Positions 1 through 5,142 of a DNA stretch of 5,142 nucleotides are shown here, piece after piece. Position 1 is the stretch's first letter; each line of letters opens with the position of its first letter. The translations under genes and the position numbers were made by a program. The DNA lies in NCBI GenBank assembly GCA_013360985.1, contig JABWAM010000181.1, positions 1 through 5,142 of the forward strand. The letters are read 5' to 3'. The notes under the pieces are model-generated. The model saw only the letters and a list, made by a program, of their open reading frames with translations. It had not been told where the DNA came from and did not search any database. Origin of the DNA: Verrucomicrobiia bacterium. Lineage in GTDB: Bacteria; Verrucomicrobiota; Verrucomicrobiia; JABWAM01.

Positions 1-1713
1 CTCCTCCTCCCGTTCGTTTCGCCGCTCGCCGACCGCGCGGTGCTTGTCGGCGAGGCGGCCGTCACCCTGTTTCTTCTCGCTGCGTGCCGGAGGATCCGGC
101 GGCGCGAGGCGTGGATCCCGGTCGTGCTCGCCGCGCAGGGCCTCCTCCTCGGCGGAGCCGAGTTCGGAGGGCGCCTTCCGCGCGTCGCCGCGCCGCTTTC
201 CGTGGACCACCTTTCGGTGGTGATGGCGCTGATCATCGGGGTCGCGGGCGGCCTGATCGCGCTCTATTCGCCGAGCTACATGGCCGACCATCACGCGCGC
301 TATCCGGAGCAGCCGGACCGGCGCCGGAGTTTTTTCTTTCTCACCTTTCTTTTCTTCTCGGCGATGTTCGGCGTCGTCTTCGCGAACCACCTGCTCTGGC
401 TCCACTTCTTCTGGGAGATCACCACGCTCTGCTCGTTCCTGATGATCGGCTACAGCGGCACGGAAGAGGCGACGCGCAACGCCTTCCGCGCGCTCGGGAT
501 GAACGCCCTCGGCGGGCTGGCCTTCGCGTGCGCGATCGTTCTCGCGGGCGTATTCTCTCCGACGCCGTCTCTTGAACTCGCGCACGCAGCCGCGCGCGGC
601 GCGGCGGTGTTGCCCGCGGCGCTCCTCGCGTTCGCGGGGCTCACCAAATCCGCCCAGTTCCCCTTTTCCTCCTGGCTCCTCGGCGCGATGGTGGCGCCCA
701 CCCCGGTGTCCGCCCTGCTCCACTCCAGCACGATGGTGAAGGCGGGGGTCTTCATGGTGGTGAAACTCGCTCCGGCCCTGCGCGGCACGCCGGCGGGTTT
801 CTTCCTCGCGCTCGTCGGCGGGGTCACCTTCCTCGCCGCGGCGCTCCTCGCGGTGACCCAGAGCCACGCGAAACGCGTGCTCGCGTGGTCCACGGTCTCC
901 AATCTCGGCCTGATCGTGGCCTGCGCCGGCGTCGGCGCGCCGGAGACCCTCTGGGCGGCCGTGATGCTCCTCATCTTCCATGCGGTCGCCAAGGCGCTCC
1001 TTTTCCTCGGCGTCGGCGCGATCGAGCACCGCGTCGGCAGCCGTGAGATCGAGGAGATGGGCGGCCTGATCGCCACCCGCCCGTTCCTCGCGTTCGCGAT
1101 GATCGTGGGGATCCTCGGGATGTTCCTCGCTCCGTTCGGGATGCTGATCAGCAAATGGGCCTGCCTCAAGGCCCTCGCCGACCACAACCTCCTCCTCGCC
1201 GCGCTCCTCGCGTTCGGGAGCGGGCCGACCCTTTTCTTCTGGACGAAATGGCTGGGCAAACTCGTGAGCGTTCCCGCCGGCGCGCGGATGGGCGACGACG
1301 TGACGGGCGACGAACGCTTCGCGCTCTTCGCTTTGGCGCTGCTCACCACGGGCGCGTGCGGCCTCTTCCCGCTCGCGGCGGCGAAGCTCGTGGATCCGTG
1401 GATCCTCGGCCTCTGCGGACATCCCCTCGGCCTCCTCAACCGCAACAACCTCCTCGTGATGTCCGTGATGCTTGGGATGCTCGCGATGCTTCCCGCCGTG
1501 TTCCTGCTCCGGCCGGGGCGCGCCCCTCTGGTCTCCTCCTATCTTGCGGGCGCGAATGCGGGCCGCGACGCCTTTGTCGGCGCGATCGGCGTCACCCACG
1601 CGGTCTCCCTCCGCAACTACTACCTCGCCGACTTTTTCGAGGCGACGACCATCGCCCGCGTCTCCGCGGCTCTCGCGCTGCTCCTCACCCTCGCCATGCT
1701 CGCCCTCGCATGA
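1..1713 (+). CDS. echA: Ech hydrogenase subunit A, NuoL/HyfB-like ion-translocating membrane subunit (5' partial)
   Basis: Large antiporter-like membrane subunit of a group 4 [NiFe] hydrogenase, expected to move H+ or Na+ across the cytoplasmic membrane. The frame is open from base 1 with no credible start; the GTG at 40 lies inside what looks like the first hydrophobic helix, so the true start is probably upstream. 570 codons are visible. Numbering from base 1, the conserved proton-antiporter features are FFWEITTL with Glu139, the GLTKSAQ helix with Lys216, PTPVSALLHSSTMVKAG with Lys247, His327 and Lys331 in LIFHAVAK, and Lys385 in ISKW. The C-terminal GANAG (517-521) and NYYL (539-542) motifs are what I know from EchA/HyfB proteins rather than complex I NuoL. 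The rest is a long series of hydrophobic helices. Family members are about 630-670 residues, so few N-terminal residues are probably missing. The stop overlaps the echB start (ATGA). Family assignment is firm; the transported ion is not visible. Confidence 0.95.
   Translation, partial: LLLPFVSPLADRAVLVGEAAVTLFLLAACRRIRRREAWIPVVLAAQGLLLGGAEFGGRLPRVAAPLSVDHLSVVMALIIGVAGGLIALYSPSYMADHHARYPEQPDRRRSFFFLTFLFFSAMFGVVFANHLLWLHFFWEITTLCSFLMIGYSGTEEATRNAFRALGMNALGGLAFACAIVLAGVFSPTPSLELAHAAARGAAVLPAALLAFAGLTKSAQFPFSSWLLGAMVAPTPVSALLHSSTMVKAGVFMVVKLAPALRGTPAGFFLALVGGVTFLAAALLAVTQSHAKRVLAWSTVSNLGLIVACAGVGAPETLWAAVMLLIFHAVAKALLFLGVGAIEHRVGSREIEEMGGLIATRPFLAFAMIVGILGMFLAPFGMLISKWACLKALADHNLLLAALLAFGSGPTLFFWTKWLGKLVSVPAGARMGDDVTGDERFALFALALLTTGACGLFPLAAAKLVDPWILGLCGHPLGLLNRNNLLVMSVMLGMLAMLPAVFLLRPGRAPLVSSYLAGANAGRDAFVGAIGVTHAVSLRNYYLADFFEATTIARVSAALALLLTLAMLALA
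1710..1713 (+). other. ATGA stop/start overlap, echA-echB
   Basis: The echB ATG and the echA TGA share two bases. With no purine-rich site upstream, echB is probably translated by ribosomes finishing echA, which would help keep the two membrane subunits in step. Confidence 0.8.
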
Positions 1714-2567
1714 AAACGGCTCTCCTCGGCGCTCTTCTCTGGCTCGTCGTCGCCCCGATCCTCGGTGGCCTCCTCGCCGGGGCCGACCGCATCCTCAGCG
1801 CGCGCCTGCAGGGCCGCGTCGGCCCGCCGCTCCTCCAGCCGTTCTACGACGTGCTCAAGCTATGGGACAAACGGGGCGGCGTGGTGAACCGCTTCCAGAA
1901 CTTTTACATGCTCGCCTTTTTCGCGTTCGTCCTCGTGAGCGGCGCGCTCTTTTTCGCCGGCGGCGACCTCCTTTTGGTCATCTTCGCGCTCACCGTCGCG
2001 GGCGTCATGCTCGCCCTCGGCGCGTGGTCCACGAACTCCCCCTACAGCCACGTCGGCGCGGAACGCGAACTGCTCCAGATGATGGCGTACGAGCCGATGT
2101 TCCTCCTCATGGCCGTCGGGATGTATCTCGTCGGACGCAGCTTCCACGTCGGCGTCCTCGCGCGCGCCGAGGTCCCGCTCGTGCTGGCGTTACCGGGCGT
2201 TTTCCTCGGCTTCCTCTTCGTCCTGACGATCAAACTGCGGAAGTCGCCCTTCGACCTCTCCGCCTCGCATCATGCCCATCAGGAAATCGTGCGCGGGATC
2301 ACCACCGAATATTCGGGGCGCGGCCTCGCCCTCTTCGAGGTCGCCCATTGGTACGAAAACGTGCTCCTCCTCGGATTCGTCTGGCTCTTTTTCTCGTTCA
2401 ATCCCGCGCTCGGCATTGTCGCGGCGCTCGTCGTCTATTTCCTCGAGGTCTTCGTGGACAACGCCTACGCCCGCCTCACTTGGAGGACCACCGTCCGCGC
2501 CACATGGGCGGCCGCCGCCCTGCTCGGCGTGAGCAATCTCATCCTCTTCCAGTATTTCGCGCGTTGA
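1710..2567 (+). CDS. echB: Ech hydrogenase subunit B, NuoH/HyfC-like membrane subunit
   Basis: 285-residue integral membrane protein of the NuoH (complex I ND1) family. It anchors the soluble hydrogenase module to the membrane arm and carries part of the coupling path. Visible motifs: RLQGRVGPPLLQPFYDVLKL at 32-51, the classic NuoH signature; GAERELLQMMAYEP at 116-129 with Glu118, Glu120 and Glu128; and at 179-216 a cytoplasmic loop reading SPFDL, then HHAHQEIVRGITTEYSGRG, then ALFEVAHWYE, which resembles the Ech/formate hydrogenlyase version of the NuoH loop facing the catalytic subunit. About eight hydrophobic segments surround these. The length fits EchB proteins. The ATG overlaps the echA stop and no Shine-Dalgarno is visible upstream, so translation is probably coupled to echA. 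The stop is followed by a 17-base gap to echC. Confidence 0.96.
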   Translation: MKTALLGALLWLVVAPILGGLLAGADRILSARLQGRVGPPLLQPFYDVLKLWDKRGGVVNRFQNFYMLAFFAFVLVSGALFFAGGDLLLVIFALTVAGVMLALGAWSTNSPYSHVGAERELLQMMAYEPMFLLMAVGMYLVGRSFHVGVLARAEVPLVLALPGVFLGFLFVLTIKLRKSPFDLSASHHAHQEIVRGITTEYSGRGLALFEVAHWYENVLLLGFVWLFFSFNPALGIVAALVVYFLEVFVDNAYARLTWRTTVRATWAAAALLGVSNLILFQYFAR

Positions 2568-2570
2568 TCG

Positions 2571-2576
2571 AAAGGA
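2571..2576 (+). promoter_or_regulatory. Ribosome binding site of echC
   Basis: AAAGGA lies 8 bases before the ATG at 2585. It would sit directly against the other in-frame ATG at 2576, which is too close to work, so this site decides the echC start in favour of 2585. Confidence 0.7.
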
Positions 2577-2584
2577 TGATCCCC

Positions 2585-3046
2585 ATGGCCTTCTTCAAAA
2601 AATCGCCTTGGCTGCTGCATTACGACGCCTCGAGCTGCAACGGCTGCGACATCGAGGTCCTCGCCTGCCTCACCCCGATCTACGACGTCGAACGCTTCGG
2701 GGTGATCAACACCGGCAACCCGAAGCACGCCGACATCCTTCTCATCACGGGCGCCGTCAACGCGCAGAACGAAGAGGTCGTCCGCAACCTCTACGCGCAG
2801 ATGGCCGATCCGAAGGTCGTCGTCGCCGCCGGCGCGTGCGCGCTGAGCGGCGGCGTTTTCCAGGACAGCTACAATGTCCTCGGCGGCGTCGATCGGGTGA
2901 TCCCCGTGGACGTCTATGTCCCCGGCTGCGCGACCCGCCCCGAGGCGATCATTGACGGCGTCGTCCAGGCGCTCGCCGTCCTCGAAAGGAAAGCGGCGGA
3001 AATGAAAAGGAGGGGCGCGCCCGAGCAACCGGAGAAACCCGCATGA
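2585..3046 (+). CDS. echC: Ech hydrogenase small subunit C, NuoB-like, one [4Fe-4S] cluster
   Basis: 153-residue electron-transfer subunit of the NuoB / [NiFe] hydrogenase small-subunit family. It passes electrons between EchF and the Ni-Fe site of EchE on the cytoplasmic side. Cluster ligands are visible: Cys18 and Cys21 in SSCNGCD, Cys85 in AAGACALSGGVF and Cys115 in YVPGC. The CxxC arrangement at 18-21 is that of hydrogenases; complex I NuoB has adjacent cysteines. Cys28 (LACLTP) is also typical of group 4 small subunits. NPKHADILLITG (45-56) and RPEAIIDGVVQAL (118-130) are family hallmarks. Only the proximal cluster site is present, as usual for the short group 4 small subunits. The start at 2585 is chosen because AAAGGA is well spaced from it and MAFFKKSPW resembles known EchC N termini; ATG 2576 would add three residues. 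The last 15 or so residues are charged and Pro-rich. The stop overlaps the echD start. Confidence 0.97.
   Translation: MAFFKKSPWLLHYDASSCNGCDIEVLACLTPIYDVERFGVINTGNPKHADILLITGAVNAQNEEVVRNLYAQMADPKVVVAAGACALSGGVFQDSYNVLGGVDRVIPVDVYVPGCATRPEAIIDGVVQALAVLERKAAEMKRRGAPEQPEKPA
3031..3034 (+). promoter_or_regulatory. Ribosome binding site of echD
   Basis: GGAG inside the last codons of echC, 8 bases before the ATG at 3043. It supports the first of the two consecutive ATG codons (3043 and 3046) as the echD start, and shows that echD has its own ribosome entry signal in addition to the overlap with echC. Confidence 0.6.
3043..3046 (+). other. ATGA stop/start overlap, echC-echD
   Basis: The echC TGA (3044-3046) overlaps the echD ATG (3043-3045). 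A second ATG follows at 3046. Unlike the other two overlaps, this one also has a Shine-Dalgarno upstream. Confidence 0.8.
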
Positions 3047-3486
3047 TGATCGAAACGCAGCCTCTGGAACCCCTCGATCGCGCCGCGCTGCCCGCGCGCG
3101 TTGCCGCGCTGGCGAAGGAGGGCTGGCGCCTCGTGCAAATTTGTTGTTCCTGCCGCGACGCTTACGAGGTGACCTACAGCTTCGACCGTGAAGGCCGATT
3201 CCTGAACCTGCGCATCGGCTTTTCGAAAGAGGATCCCGCGCTCCCGAGCATCACGGAAAGCTACTTCGGCGCGTTCGCCTACGAGAACGAGATGCAGGAC
3301 CTTTTCGGCCTCCGCCTCGACGGGTTGAAGCTCAACTTCCACGGAAACTTTTACCGCCTCGCCAAGAAAAATCCTTTTCTCGATCCGCCGGCTGCCGGTT
3401 CTCCGGGCGCATCGCCCGCCGCTTCTCCGTCTGCCCCATCCGCGGAGGGTGCGCCCCGCGCCGCCCCCGATCCCCGCCCAACATGA
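3043..3486 (+). CDS. echD: Ech hydrogenase subunit D, NuoC-like (30 kDa subunit family)
   Basis: 147-residue NuoC-like protein, a structural partner of EchE in the soluble arm, with no cofactor of its own in the known family. The recognisable core is the beta-rich segment YEVTYSFDREGRFLNLRI (41-58) followed by the NuoC signature ITESYFGAFAYENEMQDLFG (70-89) and the closing LNFHGNFYRL (97-106). Two features stand out. Residues 114-147 form a Pro/Ala/Ser-rich tail that looks disordered and goes beyond the usual family end soon after the NFYRL-type motif. There is also a cysteine patch at Cys34, Cys35 and Cys37 (ICCSC), with no further cysteines to complete a cluster site. The start at 3043 overlaps the echC stop and is served by GGAG at 3031; ATG 3046 is the alternative. 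The stop overlaps the echE start. The family call is firm; the function of the tail is unknown. Confidence 0.93.
   Translation: MMIETQPLEPLDRAALPARVAALAKEGWRLVQICCSCRDAYEVTYSFDREGRFLNLRIGFSKEDPALPSITESYFGAFAYENEMQDLFGLRLDGLKLNFHGNFYRLAKKNPFLDPPAAGSPGASPAASPSAPSAEGAPRAAPDPRPT
3483..3486 (+). other. ATGA stop/start overlap, echD-echE
   Basis: The last base of the final echD sense codon starts the echE ATG, and the echD TGA is at 3484-3486. The preceding bases are C-rich with no ribosome binding site, so the catalytic subunit appears to depend on termination-reinitiation after echD. Confidence 0.8.
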
Positions 3487-4562
3487 GCCGCCGCACGATC
3501 ATTCCCTTCGGGCCGCAGCACCCGGTCCTTCCCGAGCCGATCCATCTCGACCTCGTGATGGAGGACGAAAAGGTCGTCGAGGCGATCCCTTCGATCGGCT
3601 TCATCCATCGGGGGCTGGAGAAAATGGCGGAAAAGAAGGATTTCCAGGAAATGGCGTACATCGCCGAGCGGATCTGCGGCATCTGCAGCTTCATCCACTC
3701 GATGGGCTACTGCCAGGCGATCGAGGCGGTGCTTCGCCTCGAAATTCCGCGACGCGCCGAGTTTTTGCGCGTGATCTGGGGGGAGATGTCGCGGATCCAC
3801 AGCCATCTCCTCTGGCTCGGACTCACCGCCGACGCATTCGGGTTCGAAAGCCTCTTCATGCACACGTGGCGCCTCCGCGAAAAACTCCTCGACCTCATCG
3901 AGGAGACCTCGGGCGGCCGCGTCATCTTCGGCGTCTGCAAAGTCGGCGGCGTCCGGCGCGACGTGGACGCCGAGGCGCTCGACCGTCTCCTTGCCGCGCT
4001 CGCGGACCTCGAGGCGGACTGCCGCGAAATCGCCGCGGTCTTCGCGCGCGACGCCTCGGTTCAGCGTCGCCTCTCGGGCATCGGCGTGCTGCCGAAGGAG
4101 GAAGCGCTCCGCCTCGGCGCGGTCGGGCCGACCCTGCGCGGGAGCGGCGTGCCGAGTGATTCCCGCCGGCTCGGTTACGCCGCCTACGACGCGCTCGATT
4201 GGGCGCCGGTGACCGAGGAGGCGGGCGATTGCCGCGCGCGCTGCCTCGTCCGCATGCGGGAGATCGCGCAATCCTTCGATCTCATCCGCCAGGCGGTCGC
4301 GAAGATTCCGGAGGGCCCGGTCTCGGCGAAGGTCGTGGGCGCCCCGCGCGGCGAATACTTCGCGCGCCTCGAGCAACCGCGCGGCGAGGTGGTCTATTAC
4401 GTGAAAGGCAACGGGACCAAGCACCTCGAACGATTCCGCGTGCGGACGCCGACCTTCGCCAACCTGCCGCCGCTGCTGAAAATCCTGCAGGGCTGCGAGC
4501 TGCCGGACGTGCCGATCATCGTGCTGACGATCGATCCCTGCATCTCCTGCGCCGAACGCTGA
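3483..4562 (+). CDS. echE: Ech hydrogenase catalytic large subunit E, NuoD-like, [NiFe] active site
   Basis: 359-residue catalytic subunit (2 H+ + 2 e- = H2) of a group 4 [NiFe] hydrogenase, related to NuoD of complex I. Ni-Fe ligands are all present: the L1 motif RICGICSFIHS with Cys65 and Cys68, and the L2 motif DPCISC with Cys353 and Cys356. Other family features are GPQHP (10-14), the HRGLE segment with Glu46, GGVRRDVD (155-162) and the APRGEY (287-292) / YYVKGNGT (305-312) region. The wording of L1 (RICGICSFIHS) fits the Ech-type subgroup (4e) rather than formate hydrogenlyase. The protein ends at Cys356-Ala-Glu-Arg359, so there is no C-terminal extension of the kind a maturation endopeptidase removes from most [NiFe] large subunits. 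Length matches EchE. The ATG overlaps the echD stop with no Shine-Dalgarno in the C-rich bases before it, so translational coupling is likely. Assembly still needs Hyp proteins, which are not encoded here. Confidence 0.98.
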   Translation: MSRRTIIPFGPQHPVLPEPIHLDLVMEDEKVVEAIPSIGFIHRGLEKMAEKKDFQEMAYIAERICGICSFIHSMGYCQAIEAVLRLEIPRRAEFLRVIWGEMSRIHSHLLWLGLTADAFGFESLFMHTWRLREKLLDLIEETSGGRVIFGVCKVGGVRRDVDAEALDRLLAALADLEADCREIAAVFARDASVQRRLSGIGVLPKEEALRLGAVGPTLRGSGVPSDSRRLGYAAYDALDWAPVTEEAGDCRARCLVRMREIAQSFDLIRQAVAKIPEGPVSAKVVGAPRGEYFARLEQPRGEVVYYVKGNGTKHLERFRVRTPTFANLPPLLKILQGCELPDVPIIVLTIDPCISCAER

Positions 4563-4581
4563 CGCCGCGCCCTTTCCGCCC

Positions 4582-4950
4582 ATGGCTCACCTCACGATCT
4601 CCAAACTGCTCGCCAAGAGCGCGGCCAAAAAACCCGCCACGCGACGTTATCCCGCCGAGAAACGGACGCCGCCGAAGGGCGCGCGCGGGCGCGTGACGAT
4701 GAAACAGCTCGAGACCTGCGTCTTTTGCGGCGTCTGCGGCAAGAAATGCCCCACGCGCGCGATCGCGGTGAAACGCGCCGAGAAGACGTGGGAGATCGAC
4801 CGCCTCAAATGTATCCTCTGCGGCGAGTGCGTCGAGGTGTGCCCCAAGGACAGCCTTACGATGGAGGAGGAGCACGCCGCCGCGTTCGTCGCCAAACGGA
4901 TCGAGTCTCACGTCCAGAGACCGCAACCCGCTCCGCCCGATCCCCCCTGA
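4582..4950 (+). CDS. echF: Ech hydrogenase subunit F, 2x[4Fe-4S] ferredoxin-like electron-entry subunit
   Basis: 122-residue polyferredoxin-like subunit (NuoI-like), the expected contact point for soluble ferredoxin in the cytoplasm. It carries two classical [4Fe-4S] motifs: Cys46, 49, 52 and 56 (CVFCGVCGKKCP) and Cys77, 80, 83 and 87 (CILCGECVEVCP). In this arrangement the fourth cysteine of each motif ligates the other cluster. The N-terminal KPATRRYP (17-24) and the linker KTWEIDRLKC (68-77) match what I know of EchF proteins. Length is about that of known EchF. Residues 107-122 form a Pro-rich tail (ending PAPPDPP). The ATG at 4582 follows the echE stop by 19 C-rich bases without a visible Shine-Dalgarno. 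The protein is most likely read from the same transcript. Low redox potential is expected of the family but cannot be read from sequence. Confidence 0.96.
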   Translation: MAHLTISKLLAKSAAKKPATRRYPAEKRTPPKGARGRVTMKQLETCVFCGVCGKKCPTRAIAVKRAEKTWEIDRLKCILCGECVEVCPKDSLTMEEEHAAAFVAKRIESHVQRPQPAPPDPP

Positions 4951-4956
4951 ATCGTC

Positions 4957-5142
4957 ATGCGCCCAAAACCCAGCGTCAGTTACAGCTTCACCATCCGTCT
5001 GAGAATCCACAACCAAACGGGCATGCTCGCGCGCGTCCTCGGCGTGATCGCCGCGCAGCGCGGCGACCCTGGCGCCGTGGACCTCGTGCGCGGCGACCGC
5101 GAACACAAGGTGCGCGACCTGACCGTGAACGGCCGCGACGAG
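4957..5142 (+). CDS. NAD(P)-dependent malic enzyme with N-terminal ACT domain (3' partial, 62 codons visible)
   Basis: The reading frame runs from the ATG to the window end. The visible start, MRPKPSVSYSFTIRLRI, leads into an ACT-type fold: beta strand, then NQTGMLARVLGVIAAQRGD (19-37) with the GxL turn typical of ACT domains, then GAVDLVRGDREHKVRDLTVN (39-58). I recognise this as the N-terminal regulatory domain of bacterial malic enzymes annotated as NAD-dependent, which convert malate to pyruvate, CO2 and NAD(P)H. None of the catalytic part is in the window, so the enzyme call rests on the ACT segment alone; another ACT-domain protein is the alternative. The start follows the echF stop by 6 bases, in the same frame, with no visible Shine-Dalgarno. 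That close spacing suggests co-transcription with the hydrogenase genes. An ACT domain implies allosteric control by a small ligand, not identifiable here. Confidence 0.75.
   Translation, partial: MRPKPSVSYSFTIRLRIHNQTGMLARVLGVIAAQRGDPGAVDLVRGDREHKVRDLTVNGRDE

Noticed and set aside
40..42. GTG at 40 as the echA start
   Set aside because: The frame is open to base 1 with hydrophobic LLLPFVSPLADR residues that look like the first helix of the subunit, and no ribosome binding site precedes the GTG.
329..360. T-rich stretch that could suggest a terminator or inserted DNA
   Set aside because: It encodes a run of Phe, Leu and Ser in a membrane helix of EchA (SFFFLTFLFFSA), and no stem precedes it.
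619..634. Repeated phrase GCGCTCCTCGCGTTCG, seen again at 1201-1216
   Set aside because: Both copies encode ALLAF in membrane helices with the same favoured codons; this is codon bias in repetitive hydrophobic sequence, not a mobile or regulatory repeat.
450..1448. Minus-strand open frame (332 codons) opposite echA
   Set aside because: Low-complexity Arg/Ala/Ser/Pro translation, no family resemblance, and full overlap with a clear membrane protein gene.
1155..1709. Plus-strand in-frame extension upstream of echB
   Set aside because: Arg/Pro-rich shadow of echA. The NuoH-like protein begins with a normal hydrophobic N terminus at the 1710 ATG.
1472..2575. Plus-strand open frame upstream of and in frame with echC, giving a 524-codon protein
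   Set aside because: Only the part from 2585 resembles a protein family. The upstream part is Arg/Pro-rich shadow of echA and echB, and AAAGGA at 2571 marks the real start.
1710..4562. Respiratory complex I (nuoH, nuoB, nuoC, nuoD) as the identity of these genes
   Set aside because: EchE retains both nickel CxxC motifs and EchC has CxxC rather than tandem cysteines, so this is a hydrogenase of the Ech type.
3351..4583. Long minus-strand open frame (410 codons) opposite echE
   Set aside because: Its translation is rich in Arg, Ala, Asp and Glu with no recognisable domain, and it mirrors a strongly supported catalytic subunit. G+C-rich genes with G/C third positions routinely leave such antisense frames open.

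Overview
The window is almost entirely coding on the + strand. It holds one compact gene cluster for a group 4 energy-converting [NiFe] hydrogenase of the Ech type, followed by the first 62 codons of a malic enzyme with an N-terminal ACT domain. The DNA is G+C-rich with strong G/C preference at third codon positions, and base composition looks even throughout, with no sign of an inserted segment. The gene content points to a bacterium with an anaerobic, ferredoxin- and hydrogen-linked metabolism. The phylum cannot be read safely from this stretch. A Verrucomicrobiota/Kiritimatiellota-like or other G+C-rich anaerobe is only a guess.

Layout: echA (1-1713, 5' end outside the window), echB (1710-2567), echC (2585-3046), echD (3043-3486), echE (3483-4562), echF (4582-4950), then the malic enzyme (4957 to the window end, 3' end missing). 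This is the canonical A-B-C-D-E-F order of six-subunit Ech hydrogenases. Three junctions are four-base ATGA stop/start overlaps. The other three gaps are 17, 19 and 6 bases, so there is little room for an internal promoter or terminator and a single transcript is likely. No non-coding stretch exceeds 19 bases.

How the parts fit: EchF (two [4Fe-4S] clusters) accepts electrons, presumably from reduced ferredoxin. They pass to the single cluster of EchC and then to the Ni-Fe site in EchE, where protons are reduced to H2 (or the reverse). EchD is the NuoC-like structural partner. EchB (NuoH-like) and EchA (NuoL-like antiporter) form the membrane arm, which couples the redox reaction to proton or sodium translocation. 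Hydrogenase identity, rather than complex I, is shown by the two CxxC nickel-ligand motifs in EchE and by the CxxC (not tandem CC) in EchC. EchE stops right after its last nickel-ligand motif, so it appears to need no C-terminal proteolytic maturation.

The cluster itself is a known type of system. The points most worth a second look are the malic enzyme placed directly behind echF, the absence of a C-terminal extension on EchE, and the Pro/Ala-rich tails on EchC, EchD and EchF. No RNA genes, mobile elements, CRISPR arrays or convincing terminators were seen.
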